Shown: positions 6,196 to 12,456 of the stretch, piece by piece
Layout: the number at the start of each line of letters is the position of its first letter
Position numbering within the stretch: the first letter of the stretch is position 1
Source of the DNA: Burkholderiales bacterium RIFCSPHIGHO2_12_FULL_61_11
Lineage (GTDB): Bacteria; Pseudomonadota; Gammaproteobacteria; Burkholderiales; Burkholderiaceae_C
Length of the DNA stretch: 13,114 bases
Reading direction: 5' to 3'
Assembly (NCBI GenBank): GCA_001770785.1
Contig: MERZ01000381.1
Location: forward strand, 1-13,114
Notes under the pieces: generated by a model
What the model was told of the DNA's origin: nothing
Databases searched by the model: none
Seen by the model: the letters and a program-made list of their open reading frames with translations, nothing else
Program-made: the position numbers and the translations under genes

Positions 6196-6708
6196 ATGCA
6201 AAATCAGTCAACACCCAGCGCACAAGCACACGCCAAAACGCTCCGTAGCGCCATGACCGATGCCGAGCGCAAGCTTTGGTCGGGATTGCGCGGCGAGCGG
6301 CTGGGCGTGAAGTTTCGTCGGCAGCATCCGCTTGGTCGCTACATTGCAGATTTTGCGTGCCTTGACCCCAAACTTATCGTGGAGCTTGACGGTTCCCAAC
6401 ACGCAAATCAGCAAGACTACGACCAACGGCGCGACGCGTTTCTGAAGGCTCAGGGCTTTGAAGTGATGCGCTTTGCGTCGAATGAGGCGCTTCAGAATCC
6501 GGAGGGCGTGCGGGTTGTGATTCTGGAGTGCTTACAGCGGTTAATGAATGAGAGGGCAGATGCCCCCATCCCCGCCTTCCCCCAAAGGGGGAAGGAGCCT
6601 GCACCGGCCCTGCCTCAGAGTGGGAAAGCGTCTGAGCATTTCCCCGCTTCACTCCTTCCCCCGATGGGGGAAGGCAGGGATGGGGGTTTCCCCGCGCCCG
6701 TTCCCTGA
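6196..6708 (+). CDS. DUF559 (Vsr/MTES_1575-like) endonuclease-domain protein
   Basis: A 170-aa small protein with a DUF559 domain in residues about 10-120, a PD-(D/E)XK/Vsr-like nuclease fold. Family signatures are TDAERKLW (21-28), RRQHPLGRYIADFAC (41-55) and LIVELDGSQH (60-69). Candidate active-site residues are D52, E63, D65 and H69, all present. Its biological role is unknown in the family; DNA cleavage is inferred from the fold. Residues about 121-170 (PIPAFPQRGK..., LPPMGEGRDGGF...) are not part of the domain. They are translation of the repeat copies at 6563 and 6652. The ATG at 6196 uses the upstream repeat's G-run as Shine-Dalgarno; an in-frame ATG at 6181 lies inside the repeat and is less likely. 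The gene interrupts the beta-oxidation operon between the two-domain gene and the thiolase, is flanked by inverted repeats, and has no evident metabolic link to its neighbours. Confidence 0.85.
   Translation: MQNQSTPSAQAHAKTLRSAMTDAERKLWSGLRGERLGVKFRRQHPLGRYIADFACLDPKLIVELDGSQHANQQDYDQRRDAFLKAQGFEVMRFASNEALQNPEGVRVVILECLQRLMNERADAPIPAFPQRGKEPAPALPQSGKASEHFPASLLPPMGEGRDGGFPAPVP
6563..6597 (-). repeat. 35-nt palindromic repeat, copy 4 (right flank of the DUF559 domain, reverse orientation)
   Basis: The tail CCCCCATCCCCG (6563-6574) is followed by the stem CCTTCCCCC (6575-6583) against GGGGGAAGG (6587-6595) with loop AAA. With copy 3 it forms inverted terminal repeats around the DUF559 domain (6153-6597, 445 nt). 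It is read through in frame as part of the DUF559 C-terminus. Confidence 0.9.
6614..6636. repeat. Small inverted repeat between repeat copies 4 and 5
   Basis: CTCAGA (6614-6619) and TCTGAG (6631-6636) form a perfect 6-bp stem with an 11-nt loop, midway between the two 35-nt copies. It could be a third hairpin of the block. It is short enough to have arisen by chance. Confidence 0.4.
6652..6686 (+). repeat. 35-nt palindromic repeat, copy 5 (forward orientation)
   Basis: The stem is CCTTCCCCC (6654-6662) against GGGGGAAGG (6666-6674) with loop GAT, followed by CAGGGATGGGGG (6675-6686). With copy 4 it makes a head-to-head BIME-like pair spaced by 54 nt, the same architecture as copies 1 and 2. 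It lies inside the DUF559 reading frame, which stops 20 nt later, and about 80 nt before the thiolase start. Confidence 0.9.
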
Positions 6709-6767
6709 ATTCACATCTTGAAAATATCACACCAGCCTTTACCGATTCACCGAGAAAGAGTATTCCC

Positions 6768-7964
6768 ATGAAACAAATCCAGGAAGCCTACATCGTTGCC
6801 GCCACGCGCGCGCCCATAGCCCGCTCGCACCGGGGGTTTTTTCGCAATACCCGGCCTGACGACCTGCTGGTCAAGGTGCTGCAGGCGGTGCTGGCCCAGG
6901 TGCCGTCGCTGGACCCCAAGGCGATCGAGGACATCATTTGCGGCTGTGCCATTCCCGAGGGCCCGCAGGGCCTGAATATTGCGCGCATCGGCGCGGTGCT
7001 GGCGGGCTTGCCGACCAGTGTCGGCGGCATCACCGTCAACCGCTTTTGCGCGTCGGGCCTGTCGGCCGTGCAAATGGCCGCGGACCGCATTCGCGTGGGC
7101 GAAGCCGATGTGATGATTGCCGCTGGTACTGAAAGCATGAGCATGGTGCCGATGACTGGCAACTCGCCGTCCTTCTCGCCCGCCATGTTTGCCAATGACG
7201 AGAATGTCGGCATCGCCTACGGCATGGGCCTGACCGCCGAGAAGGTGGCGCAGCAATGGAAGGTCTCGCGCGAGGCGCAAGACCAGTTCGCCTGCGCGTC
7301 CCACATGAAAGCGCTCAAGGCGCAGCAGGCGGGCGAGTTCACCGCTGAAATCACCCCGGTGGAAGTCACCGATCGCGGGGCCAATCTGCAAACCGGTGAA
7401 GTCATTGCCAAAACCCGCACCGTGAGCCTTGACGAAGGTGCGCGACCCGACACCACGCTCGAAGGTCTTGCCAAACTCAAGACCCCGTTTGCCGCGCGCG
7501 GCTCGGTCACCGCAGGAAACAGCTCGCAGACTTCCGATGGCGCCGGCGCGCTGGTGCTGGCCAGCGAAAAAGCCATCAAGCAATTCGGCCTCAAGCCGAT
7601 CGCGCGCTTTGTCAGTTTTGCCGCCCGGGGCGTGCCGCCGCACCTCATGGGGATCGGCCCGATCGAAGCGATTCCGGCGGCGCTGCGCCATGCCGGTCTC
7701 AAGCTCGATGACATCGACTGGTTTGAGCTCAACGAAGCGTTTGCGGCGCAGTCACTGGCGGTGATCAACACGCTGGGCCTGAATGCGGCCAAGGTCAACC
7801 CCATGGGCGGCGCGATTGCGCTGGGCCATCCGCTGGGTGCCACCGGCGCGATTCGCTCGGCCACGGTGATTCATGCGCTGCAACGCCATCAATTGAAATA
7901 CGGCATGGTGACGATGTGCATTGGCATGGGGCAGGGCGCAGCCGGCATTTTCGAGCGCGTTTGA
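6768..7964 (+). CDS. fadA: Acetyl-CoA C-acyltransferase (3-ketoacyl-CoA thiolase)
   Basis: A 398-aa thiolase of normal length that cleaves 3-ketoacyl-CoA with CoA to acetyl-CoA and a shortened acyl-CoA, the last step of the cycle. The nucleophile C94 lies in NRFCASGLSAVQ (91-102), NEAFAAQ at 322-328, the general-base H354 in GHPLGATG (353-360), and the second catalytic cysteine C384 in CIGMGQG (384-390). All key residues are present. The Shine-Dalgarno is poor (AAAGAG near 6755-6760), but ATG 6768 fits the normal thiolase N-terminus. It would ordinarily sit directly after the two-domain gene as its partner; here the DUF559 gene and repeats lie between them. No convincing separate promoter is seen in the 59-nt gap upstream. 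The fadA symbol reflects role and position; length and motifs alone do not fix chain-length preference. Confidence 0.93.
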   Translation: MKQIQEAYIVAATRAPIARSHRGFFRNTRPDDLLVKVLQAVLAQVPSLDPKAIEDIICGCAIPEGPQGLNIARIGAVLAGLPTSVGGITVNRFCASGLSAVQMAADRIRVGEADVMIAAGTESMSMVPMTGNSPSFSPAMFANDENVGIAYGMGLTAEKVAQQWKVSREAQDQFACASHMKALKAQQAGEFTAEITPVEVTDRGANLQTGEVIAKTRTVSLDEGARPDTTLEGLAKLKTPFAARGSVTAGNSSQTSDGAGALVLASEKAIKQFGLKPIARFVSFAARGVPPHLMGIGPIEAIPAALRHAGLKLDDIDWFELNEAFAAQSLAVINTLGLNAAKVNPMGGAIALGHPLGATGAIRSATVIHALQRHQLKYGMVTMCIGMGQGAAGIFERV

Positions 7965-8022
7965 AGAGGGCTTGGGCGGGCCTGTTGCAAGCTTGAACCA
8001 CGAAGAGGTATCCTTTATCCTT

Positions 8023-8808
8023 ATGACTACATCGCTCCAGACCCCGCCGGAAATCCTCACCCACGTTGATGCGGGCGTGATGACCGTCACGCTCAATCGC
8101 GTGGACAAGAAAAACGCCATCACCTCGCTCATGTACGCTGCCATGGCTGACGCGCTGGAAGCCGCCAACCACGACCCTGCGGTGCGCGTGGTGGTGATTC
8201 AGGGCCATGAAAGCATTTTTTCGGCCGGCAACGACATTGCCGACTTTCTGAAAAATCCGCCATCCACGCAAGACGCGCCGGTGTTTCGCTTTTTGCGCGG
8301 CATCAGCAGCTTTCCCAAGCCACTTGTGGCAGCGGTGTGCGGTCCGGCGGTCGGCATAGGCACCACCCTGCTGCTGCACTGTGACCTGGTCTATGCAGGC
8401 GACAACGCGGCATTTTCCCTGCCTTTTGTCAACCTCGGCCTGTGCCCTGAAGCGGCGTCGAGCTTTCTGCTGCCGCAGTTGATGGGTTACCCGCGTGCTG
8501 CCGAAGCCCTGCTGCTGGGTGAACCCTTCCTGGCTGAAACCGCGCTGGAAATAGGCTTGATCAACCGCATCGTGCCACCGACCGAGGTCAACGCCTTGGC
8601 CCAACGCCAAGCCCTCAAGCTGGCGGCCAAACCGCTCACCTCCCTGCTTGAAACCAAACGCCTCATGAAAAAGGGCAATGCCGGTATCGTGTCAGAGCGC
8701 ATGGCCGAAGAGGGCGGTAGTTTTGGCCGCATGCTGCAGGAGCCAGCGGCCCGCGAAGCGTTCGGTGCCTTCATGGAAAAGCGCCGTCCGGACTTCAGCA
8801 AGGTCTGA
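8023..8808 (+). CDS. Enoyl-CoA hydratase/isomerase-family protein, possibly a delta3,delta2-enoyl-CoA isomerase
   Basis: A 261-aa crotonase-fold protein. CoA/oxyanion-hole motifs are visible: FSAGNDI (66-72) and GPAVGIGTTLLLHCD (107-121). The two glutamates needed for hydratase chemistry are absent: the GGGCE-type position reads GIGTT (T115) and the PEIxLG-type position reads PFVNLG (V136). A glutamate is present at E143 in LGLCPEAASS, the place where Eci2/PECI-type isomerases carry theirs. The best guess is therefore isomerisation of 3-enoyl-CoA to trans-2-enoyl-CoA for unsaturated fatty acids; the adjacent two-domain protein already supplies hydratase activity. ATG 8023 matches family N-termini. 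An AGAGG at 8004-8008 is rather distant (14 nt). It follows the thiolase gene by 58 nt and ends the operon before a hairpin. Most automated annotation would call it simply enoyl-CoA hydratase. Confidence 0.88.
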   Translation: MTTSLQTPPEILTHVDAGVMTVTLNRVDKKNAITSLMYAAMADALEAANHDPAVRVVVIQGHESIFSAGNDIADFLKNPPSTQDAPVFRFLRGISSFPKPLVAAVCGPAVGIGTTLLLHCDLVYAGDNAAFSLPFVNLGLCPEAASSFLLPQLMGYPRAAEALLLGEPFLAETALEIGLINRIVPPTEVNALAQRQALKLAAKPLTSLLETKRLMKKGNAGIVSERMAEEGGSFGRMLQEPAAREAFGAFMEKRRPDFSKV

Positions 8809-8843
8809 AGTACGCGGCCGAAGGACGATCCACGAAGTGGGAC

Positions 8844-8876
8844 GGCGCTTTCGCTAAAAGCGCCAGCCTGATTTTT
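8844..8876 (+). terminator. Probable terminator of the beta-oxidation operon
   Basis: A perfect 8-bp stem (GGCGCTTT at 8844-8851, AAAGCGCC at 8857-8864) with a 5-nt loop lies 35 nt after the stop codon. A run of five T (8872-8876) follows, separated from the stem by 7 nt, so it is a weaker intrinsic terminator than the textbook form. Confidence 0.6.
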
Positions 8877-8885
8877 CCAAAGTTT

Positions 8886-8945
8886 GAGGTCAAACAGACC
8901 TCTAGCCCATATATAACGGGCGTTGATGGCTATTAGGGTAATAGC
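8886..8945. repeat. Two small inverted repeats between convergent genes
   Basis: GAGGTC (8886-8891) pairs with GACCTC (8897-8902) over a 5-nt loop, and GCTATTA (8929-8935) pairs perfectly with TAATAGC (8939-8945) over GGG. They lie between the end of the beta-oxidation operon and the stop of the methyltransferase gene on the other strand. They may help end transcription of either. No T-run follows them on either strand, and no gene is seen in 8809-8986. Confidence 0.45.
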
Positions 8946-8986
8946 AATCTCCCCGCTTGGCTGGTCCCGTGCAAACCCTCGCCTGA

Positions 8987-9850
8987 TCACCGGGTCGGCC
9001 GAGTCCCGTCGGCCAGCAGCAGTTCGTTGGGGCCTTCCCAGCCGCTGGGCGACTGAAATGCGCGGAGCCGGTCTTCCATCTCGGCCCATGCGGCCTCTTG
9101 TGCTTCCGGTTCGAGGGTGCCCAGAATCTGCATGATCGGTGAGGCCGAAGTGCGTACAAAGTCCAGGTAATCCCTGACAGACGGTAGCCGGAACGGCGCA
9201 GCGATTCGGCTTGTGCTCACGTTGGTGAATCCCGCTTTGCGGTACAGCTCGTCAAGCAGCCCCGGCTTTCCCAGGCTTAGCAAGCTGCATGGCTGAAACG
9301 GATCGCGCGGCCGCAAGCCCGCATGATGGAGCGCCGTTGACATCAGGATGCCGATGCATGGGTTGAATTGCGGTTCGGAAAACACCAGCACGGTGACATG
9401 CGCGCCCGGTTTGACAGCGCGCTGGGCCTGCCGCAGCGCCCACAACGGGTCGGGGCAGAACATCAGGCCGAGCCGGCACACGGCGGCGTCGAAGCTCGCT
9501 TCCTCAACGTTCAGTTCTTCGGCATCGCAGACCCGGGTCTCAACCTGGGCCAGCCCGGCATGCTGCGCATGGTCTTTCGCGAACTGCAGGATGGCTTCGG
9601 AAATGTCGGTGGCCAGCACATGACCGCCGGGCCCAACCCGGCGCGCGATCTCGAGCGTCTGGTCACCCGCGCCGGCGGCGATGTCGAGCACCCGCATGCC
9701 AACGCTGATGCGCGCCGCATCCAGCATGGCTGCCGTGGCATCGGCAAGCCAGGCATGGATGTGTGGGGTTTGACGGTTCCACCCATTGGCTGACCGCTCC
9801 CACGCCAGCCGGGTGTTCGCCTTGAGTTGTTCGGGGGTGAATGTGGTCAT
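8987..9850 (-). CDS. Class I SAM-dependent methyltransferase
   Basis: A 287-aa soluble protein with a Rossmann-like methyltransferase domain (UbiE/Methyltransf_11 type). Motif I is VLDIAAGAGDQT (54-65), the acidic residue binding the SAM ribose is probably D82 in LATDIS (79-84), motif II surrounds FDAAVCRLGLMF (120-131), and AVKPGAHV (145-152) matches motif III. The remainder (about 160-287) is a substrate-side region that does not reveal the acceptor. The frame is open a further 31 codons upstream, but the ATG at 9850 is chosen: it has GGAGG 4 nt upstream (9855-9859 on this strand) and opens with MTTFTPEQLKANTRLAWERSA, typical of the family. It is oriented against its neighbours and stands alone between the beta-oxidation operon and the TetR-remnant/thioesterase pair. 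Substrate and pathway are unknown. Confidence 0.88.
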   Translation of the reverse strand: MTTFTPEQLKANTRLAWERSANGWNRQTPHIHAWLADATAAMLDAARISVGMRVLDIAAGAGDQTLEIARRVGPGGHVLATDISEAILQFAKDHAQHAGLAQVETRVCDAEELNVEEASFDAAVCRLGLMFCPDPLWALRQAQRAVKPGAHVTVLVFSEPQFNPCIGILMSTALHHAGLRPRDPFQPCSLLSLGKPGLLDELYRKAGFTNVSTSRIAAPFRLPSVRDYLDFVRTSASPIMQILGTLEPEAQEAAWAEMEDRLRAFQSPSGWEGPNELLLADGTRPTR

Positions 9851-9867
9851 GAAACCTCCGCGGAAAA

Positions 9868-9894
9868 ATTGGAAAGCTAATACTCTGATGTCAA
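9868..9894 (-). promoter_or_regulatory. Weak candidate promoter of the methyltransferase gene
   Basis: On the minus strand a perfect -35 TTGACA (9889-9894) is followed after 15 nt by TCCAAT (9868-9873), a 4/6 match to the -10 box. The short spacer makes it uncertain. Confidence 0.3.
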
Positions 9895-9922
9895 ACCGGG
9901 GGCCGCGCAAGCGCCATATCTG

Positions 9923-9950
9923 CTCCGGGTTGACCCAGCACAACCCGGAG
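9923..9950. repeat. Perfect 10-bp inverted repeat in the divergent intergenic region
   Basis: CTCCGGGTTG (9923-9932) and CAACCCGGAG (9941-9950) are exact inverse complements separated by 8 nt. A nested GGGT/ACCC dyad (9927-9930 and 9933-9936) could form a competing fold. It lies between the methyltransferase start and the TetR-remnant frame and has no T-run, so an operator or regulatory hairpin is as likely as a terminator. Confidence 0.6.
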
Positions 9951-9998
9951 TGATGAATACCGGTTTTTGGCTGATCCCAGGCGCTGCATTTTGTCGCG

Positions 9999-10502
9999 TT
10001 GAGCCGAGTGTCCGTTCAATTTTTACAAAGCACCCGCTTGCTAAAAATACCGCCTTTTGCTATGGTTTGTCCCCTCGCTCGGCCATCGCACCAGAGGGCA
10101 GCGCTGCAGACTGCCGCACCTTCCGCCCGCTCCGCGATTCCGGCAGCGGCCCTGCTGCGCGTGCTGATCCGCAACCATTTCGATGTGCTGCTGGGGCCCG
10201 GCAGTGATTTCATTCCCGTGATGCTGTATGAGTCGCGCTCGCTCACGGCCCGGCAACGTGCGTCGCTGGCCAAACTTCAGGGAGACTATGAAATGCTCTG
10301 GGCGCCCGTGCTCGAGGACTTGAGTCAAAAAGGCCAGATCCGGGGCCCTGCCAAACTGGCGCGCCTGCTGATTTTTGGTGCGCTCAACTGGACGGTGCAA
10401 TGGTTTGACGACCGCAAGGACGCCTCTCTGGACGATCTGGCCGATGCGGCGATGGCGCTTTTTGTGCAGGCTCCGTCACTGGCACGACAATCACCCTCAT
10501 GA
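9999..10502 (+). pseudogene. TetR-family regulator remnant lacking its DNA-binding domain
   Basis: From about residue 40 on, this 167-codon frame reads as a TetR ligand-binding domain: LLRVLIRNHFDVLLGPGSDF, VMLYESRSLTARQRASLAKL, and LARLLIFGALNWTVQWFDD with a C-terminal DLADAAMALFV helix. No helix-turn-helix is encoded before it. The first ~35 residues, from a TTG at 9999 or an ATG at 10062, look like translated non-coding DNA, and the other forward frames upstream do not contain the missing part. A deletion or replacement near 10090-10130 is more likely than a frameshift. The frame itself is intact and its stop overlaps the thioesterase ATG by 4 nt (ATGA, 10499-10502), so it may still serve translational coupling or a dimerisation-only product. 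With its helix-turn-helix it would be a normal TetR regulator of about 200 aa. Confidence 0.6.
10038..10066 (+). promoter_or_regulatory. Candidate extended -10 promoter of the TetR-remnant/thioesterase pair
   Basis: TTGCTA (10038-10043), a 17-nt spacer, then TATGGT (10061-10066) preceded by TGC, the extended -10 form. Each box matches 4 of 6 consensus bases. It would start transcripts near 10073, inside the TetR-remnant frame and upstream of its recognisable part. Confidence 0.35.
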
Positions 10503-11011
10503 CCCAAGCTTCGCACCTCCACCCCCCTGCGCACTCCCAGCCGCCCCTGGCCACTGAATTTGAAGAAGAGTTCATCACGGGTCTGAAAAGCATTTTCGAA
10601 GAGAAAATTGTTTTCAACCAGTTGCTGGGCCTGAAGATTACATCGCTCAAGGCCGAGCGGGTGACGGCACGCATCGACATGCGCCACGAACTCATAGGCC
10701 ACTTTTCCTTTAACCGGGTTCACGGCGGCGTGATCAGTGCGGGCCTGGACGCCATGGGCGGGCTGGCCGTGATGGCGGCGATTGGCGCGCGCCACATGGA
10801 CGAAGCGCCGCTGCAGCGGCTGCAGCGCTTTGCCAAGCTGGGAACGATTGACCTTCGGGTCGACTACTTGCGCCCGGGCATCAGCGAATACTTTGAACTT
10901 CGGGCCGAAGTGCTGCGCCTGGGCTCGCGGGTGGCGAGCACGCGCATGGAGTTCCGCGGCGCCGACGGCAAGCTGTTTTCCACGGCGGCCGCCGCCTACA
11001 TCGTTTCGTAG
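10499..11011 (+). CDS. Hot-dog fold acyl-CoA thioesterase (4HBT/YigI-like)
   Basis: A 170-aa single-domain hot-dog protein that should hydrolyse acyl-CoA to free acid and CoA. The characteristic motif is HGGVISAGLDAMGGLA (75-90): HGG on the central-helix side and D84 as candidate catalytic acid. A following strand segment TIDLRVDYLRPG (117-128) and the C-terminal STAAAAYIVS complete the fold. The length suits the YigI-like group, which is slightly longer than PaaI. The ATG at 10499 overlaps the preceding frame's stop as ATGA, so translation is probably coupled. Lying near a complete beta-oxidation set, it may drain excess or unproductive acyl-CoA. Chain-length preference cannot be read from the sequence. 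Confidence 0.85.
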   Translation: MTQASHLHPPAHSQPPLATEFEEEFITGLKSIFEEKIVFNQLLGLKITSLKAERVTARIDMRHELIGHFSFNRVHGGVISAGLDAMGGLAVMAAIGARHMDEAPLQRLQRFAKLGTIDLRVDYLRPGISEYFELRAEVLRLGSRVASTRMEFRGADGKLFSTAAAAYIVS

Positions 11012-11048
11012 CGGATCAGCCGCAGTCAGGGAACGCGGGCTGATCCGC
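11011..11048. terminator. Hairpin between convergent thioesterase and otsA genes
   Basis: A perfect 11-bp inverted repeat (GCGGATCAGCC at 11011-11021, GGCTGATCCGC at 11038-11048) with a 16-nt loop fills most of the 52-nt gap; its first base is the last base of the thioesterase stop codon. Its position suggests a shared bidirectional terminator, but no T-run follows on either strand. Confidence 0.55.
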
Positions 11049-11063
11049 CACGGCGACTGAAAA

Positions 11064-12446
11064 CTACGCGCTCCCGGTTTCGCTCAGCGCCTGCAAAAAC
11101 GTCTTGCGCCACCAGTGCACGTCGTGCTCACGAATATTTGCAAGCATTTTTTGGTGCCGTGCCTGGCGCTCTTGCAGCGGCATTTGCAGTGCCCGCTGAA
11201 TCGTGTCTGCGGTGCCATCGCTGTCGTACGGATTGACCAGCAGGGCTTGCTTGAGCTGCTCGGCGGCCCCGGCAAAGCGCGACAGCACCAGCACCCCCGG
11301 ATCGGCCGGGTCTTGCGCTGCAATGAACTCCTTGGCGACCAGGTTCATGCCATCGCGCAAGGGCGTGACCAGCGCCACCCGCGCCGCGCGGTAAAGCCCT
11401 GGCAGGCGCTTGCGCGCCACGTTGCGGTGAATGAAGCGGACCGGCATCCAGTCCAGTTCACCAAAGTTGCCGTTGATGGCGCCGCACAGGTGTTCAAGTT
11501 CCTGGAGCAAATCGGTGTAGGCACCCATGTCTTCACGGCTGGGCGAAGCCACCTGGATCAGCGTGGCGCTGCGGATATTTTCCGGGTATTTTTTAAGCAG
11601 GGCTTCAAACGCGCGCAGGCGTTGCGGCAGGCCCTTGGAATAGTCCAGACGCTCCACGCCCAGCAGCAATTGGCGGCGCGAGTATTCCTCTTTCATGTTT
11701 TCGTACATGTCGAGCGCGTCTTTGGCATGTGTGAGCGCCGCGAATTCGTCCACGTCAATGCCGATCGGGAAAGCGCCCGCCTGCACGGTGCGGTTGAAGG
11801 CCCGAAAGCGGTGTTGGCCCAGGTCCTCGGCAGCGGCCTCGGCCTGTGCGTAGTGCGAAAAGTGCAGCAGGTCGGCTTCGCTCTGAAAGCCCACCAGGTC
11901 GTAGGCAAAGAGCGCGCGCATCAGCCACTCGTGTTGTGGAATCGCCGCCAGCATCAGCGGCGGCGGCAGTGGAATGTGCAGGAAAAATCCGATGCGGTGG
12001 GTCGAACCCAGGGCGCGCAATTCGGCCGCCATGGGAATCAGGTGGTAGTCATGCACCCAGATGATGTCGTCGGGTTTGAGCAGCGTCATCAGTTTGCGCG
12101 CAAACATCTGGTTGACGCGACGGTAGGCGGCGATGTGGCCAGCCTCAAAGCGCGCCAGGTCCAGCCGATAGTGAAACACCGGCCAGAGCACGCTGTTGCT
12201 GTAGCCCAGGTAGTAGCCGGCATGGTCTTGCGCCGATAAATCCACCGTGGCGAGCGTGACGTTGCCGGCTTTTTGCAAATGCAGCTCGCCTTCGCCTGGC
12301 GCACTGTCTTCAACGACGGTGCCGCTCCAGCCAAACCAGAGTCCGCCGGTGGTGTGAAGGGCGTCGCCCAGCGCCACGGCGAGTCCGCCCGCGGCGGCTT
12401 TGCGCGGATCCGCCACGCGGTTCGAAACGATGACAAGTCGGCTCAT
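11064..12446 (-). CDS. otsA: Trehalose-6-phosphate synthase (OtsA)
   Basis: A 460-aa GT20 glycosyltransferase that joins UDP-glucose (or another NDP-glucose) and glucose-6-phosphate to trehalose-6-phosphate in the cytoplasm. By comparison with E. coli OtsA (about 470 aa) the active-site pieces are all present: SNR (8-10), the glycine pair GG (20-21), WFGWSG (37-42), [11 protein letters not shown] (84-94), WVHDYHLIP (130-138) with D133, FFLHIPLP (154-161) with H157, ERLDYSKG (265-272) with R266 and K271, and [14 protein letters not shown] (361-374) with D365, N368 and E373. The ATG at 12446 begins [10 protein letters not shown], the normal OtsA N-terminus, with GAGAAG a few nt before it; the frame upstream only reads through otsB in another phase. 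It starts 10 nt after otsB ends, so the two are one operon transcribed leftward. Trehalose made here would serve osmotic or stress protection. Confidence 0.96.
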   Translation of the reverse strand: MSRLVIVSNRVADPRKAAAGGLAVALGDALHTTGGLWFGWSGTVVEDSAPGEGELHLQKAGNVTLATVDLSAQDHAGYYLGYSNSVLWPVFHYRLDLARFEAGHIAAYRRVNQMFARKLMTLLKPDDIIWVHDYHLIPMAAELRALGSTHRIGFFLHIPLPPPLMLAAIPQHEWLMRALFAYDLVGFQSEADLLHFSHYAQAEAAAEDLGQHRFRAFNRTVQAGAFPIGIDVDEFAALTHAKDALDMYENMKEEYSRRQLLLGVERLDYSKGLPQRLRAFEALLKKYPENIRSATLIQVASPSREDMGAYTDLLQELEHLCGAINGNFGELDWMPVRFIHRNVARKRLPGLYRAARVALVTPLRDGMNLVAKEFIAAQDPADPGVLVLSRFAGAAEQLKQALLVNPYDSDGTADTIQRALQMPLQERQARHQKMLANIREHDVHWWRKTFLQALSETGSA

Positions 12447-12456
12447 GTTGTGCTTC

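Noticed and set aside
3592..6686. CRISPR array
   Set aside because: The repeats are few, occur in both orientations, are irregularly spaced and self-complementary along most of their length, with no uniform spacers and no cas genes.
11115..12239. Long plus-strand open frame (374 codons) opposite otsA
   Set aside because: otsA has every expected active-site motif over this span; the opposite frame is His/Arg/Gln-rich shadow sequence.
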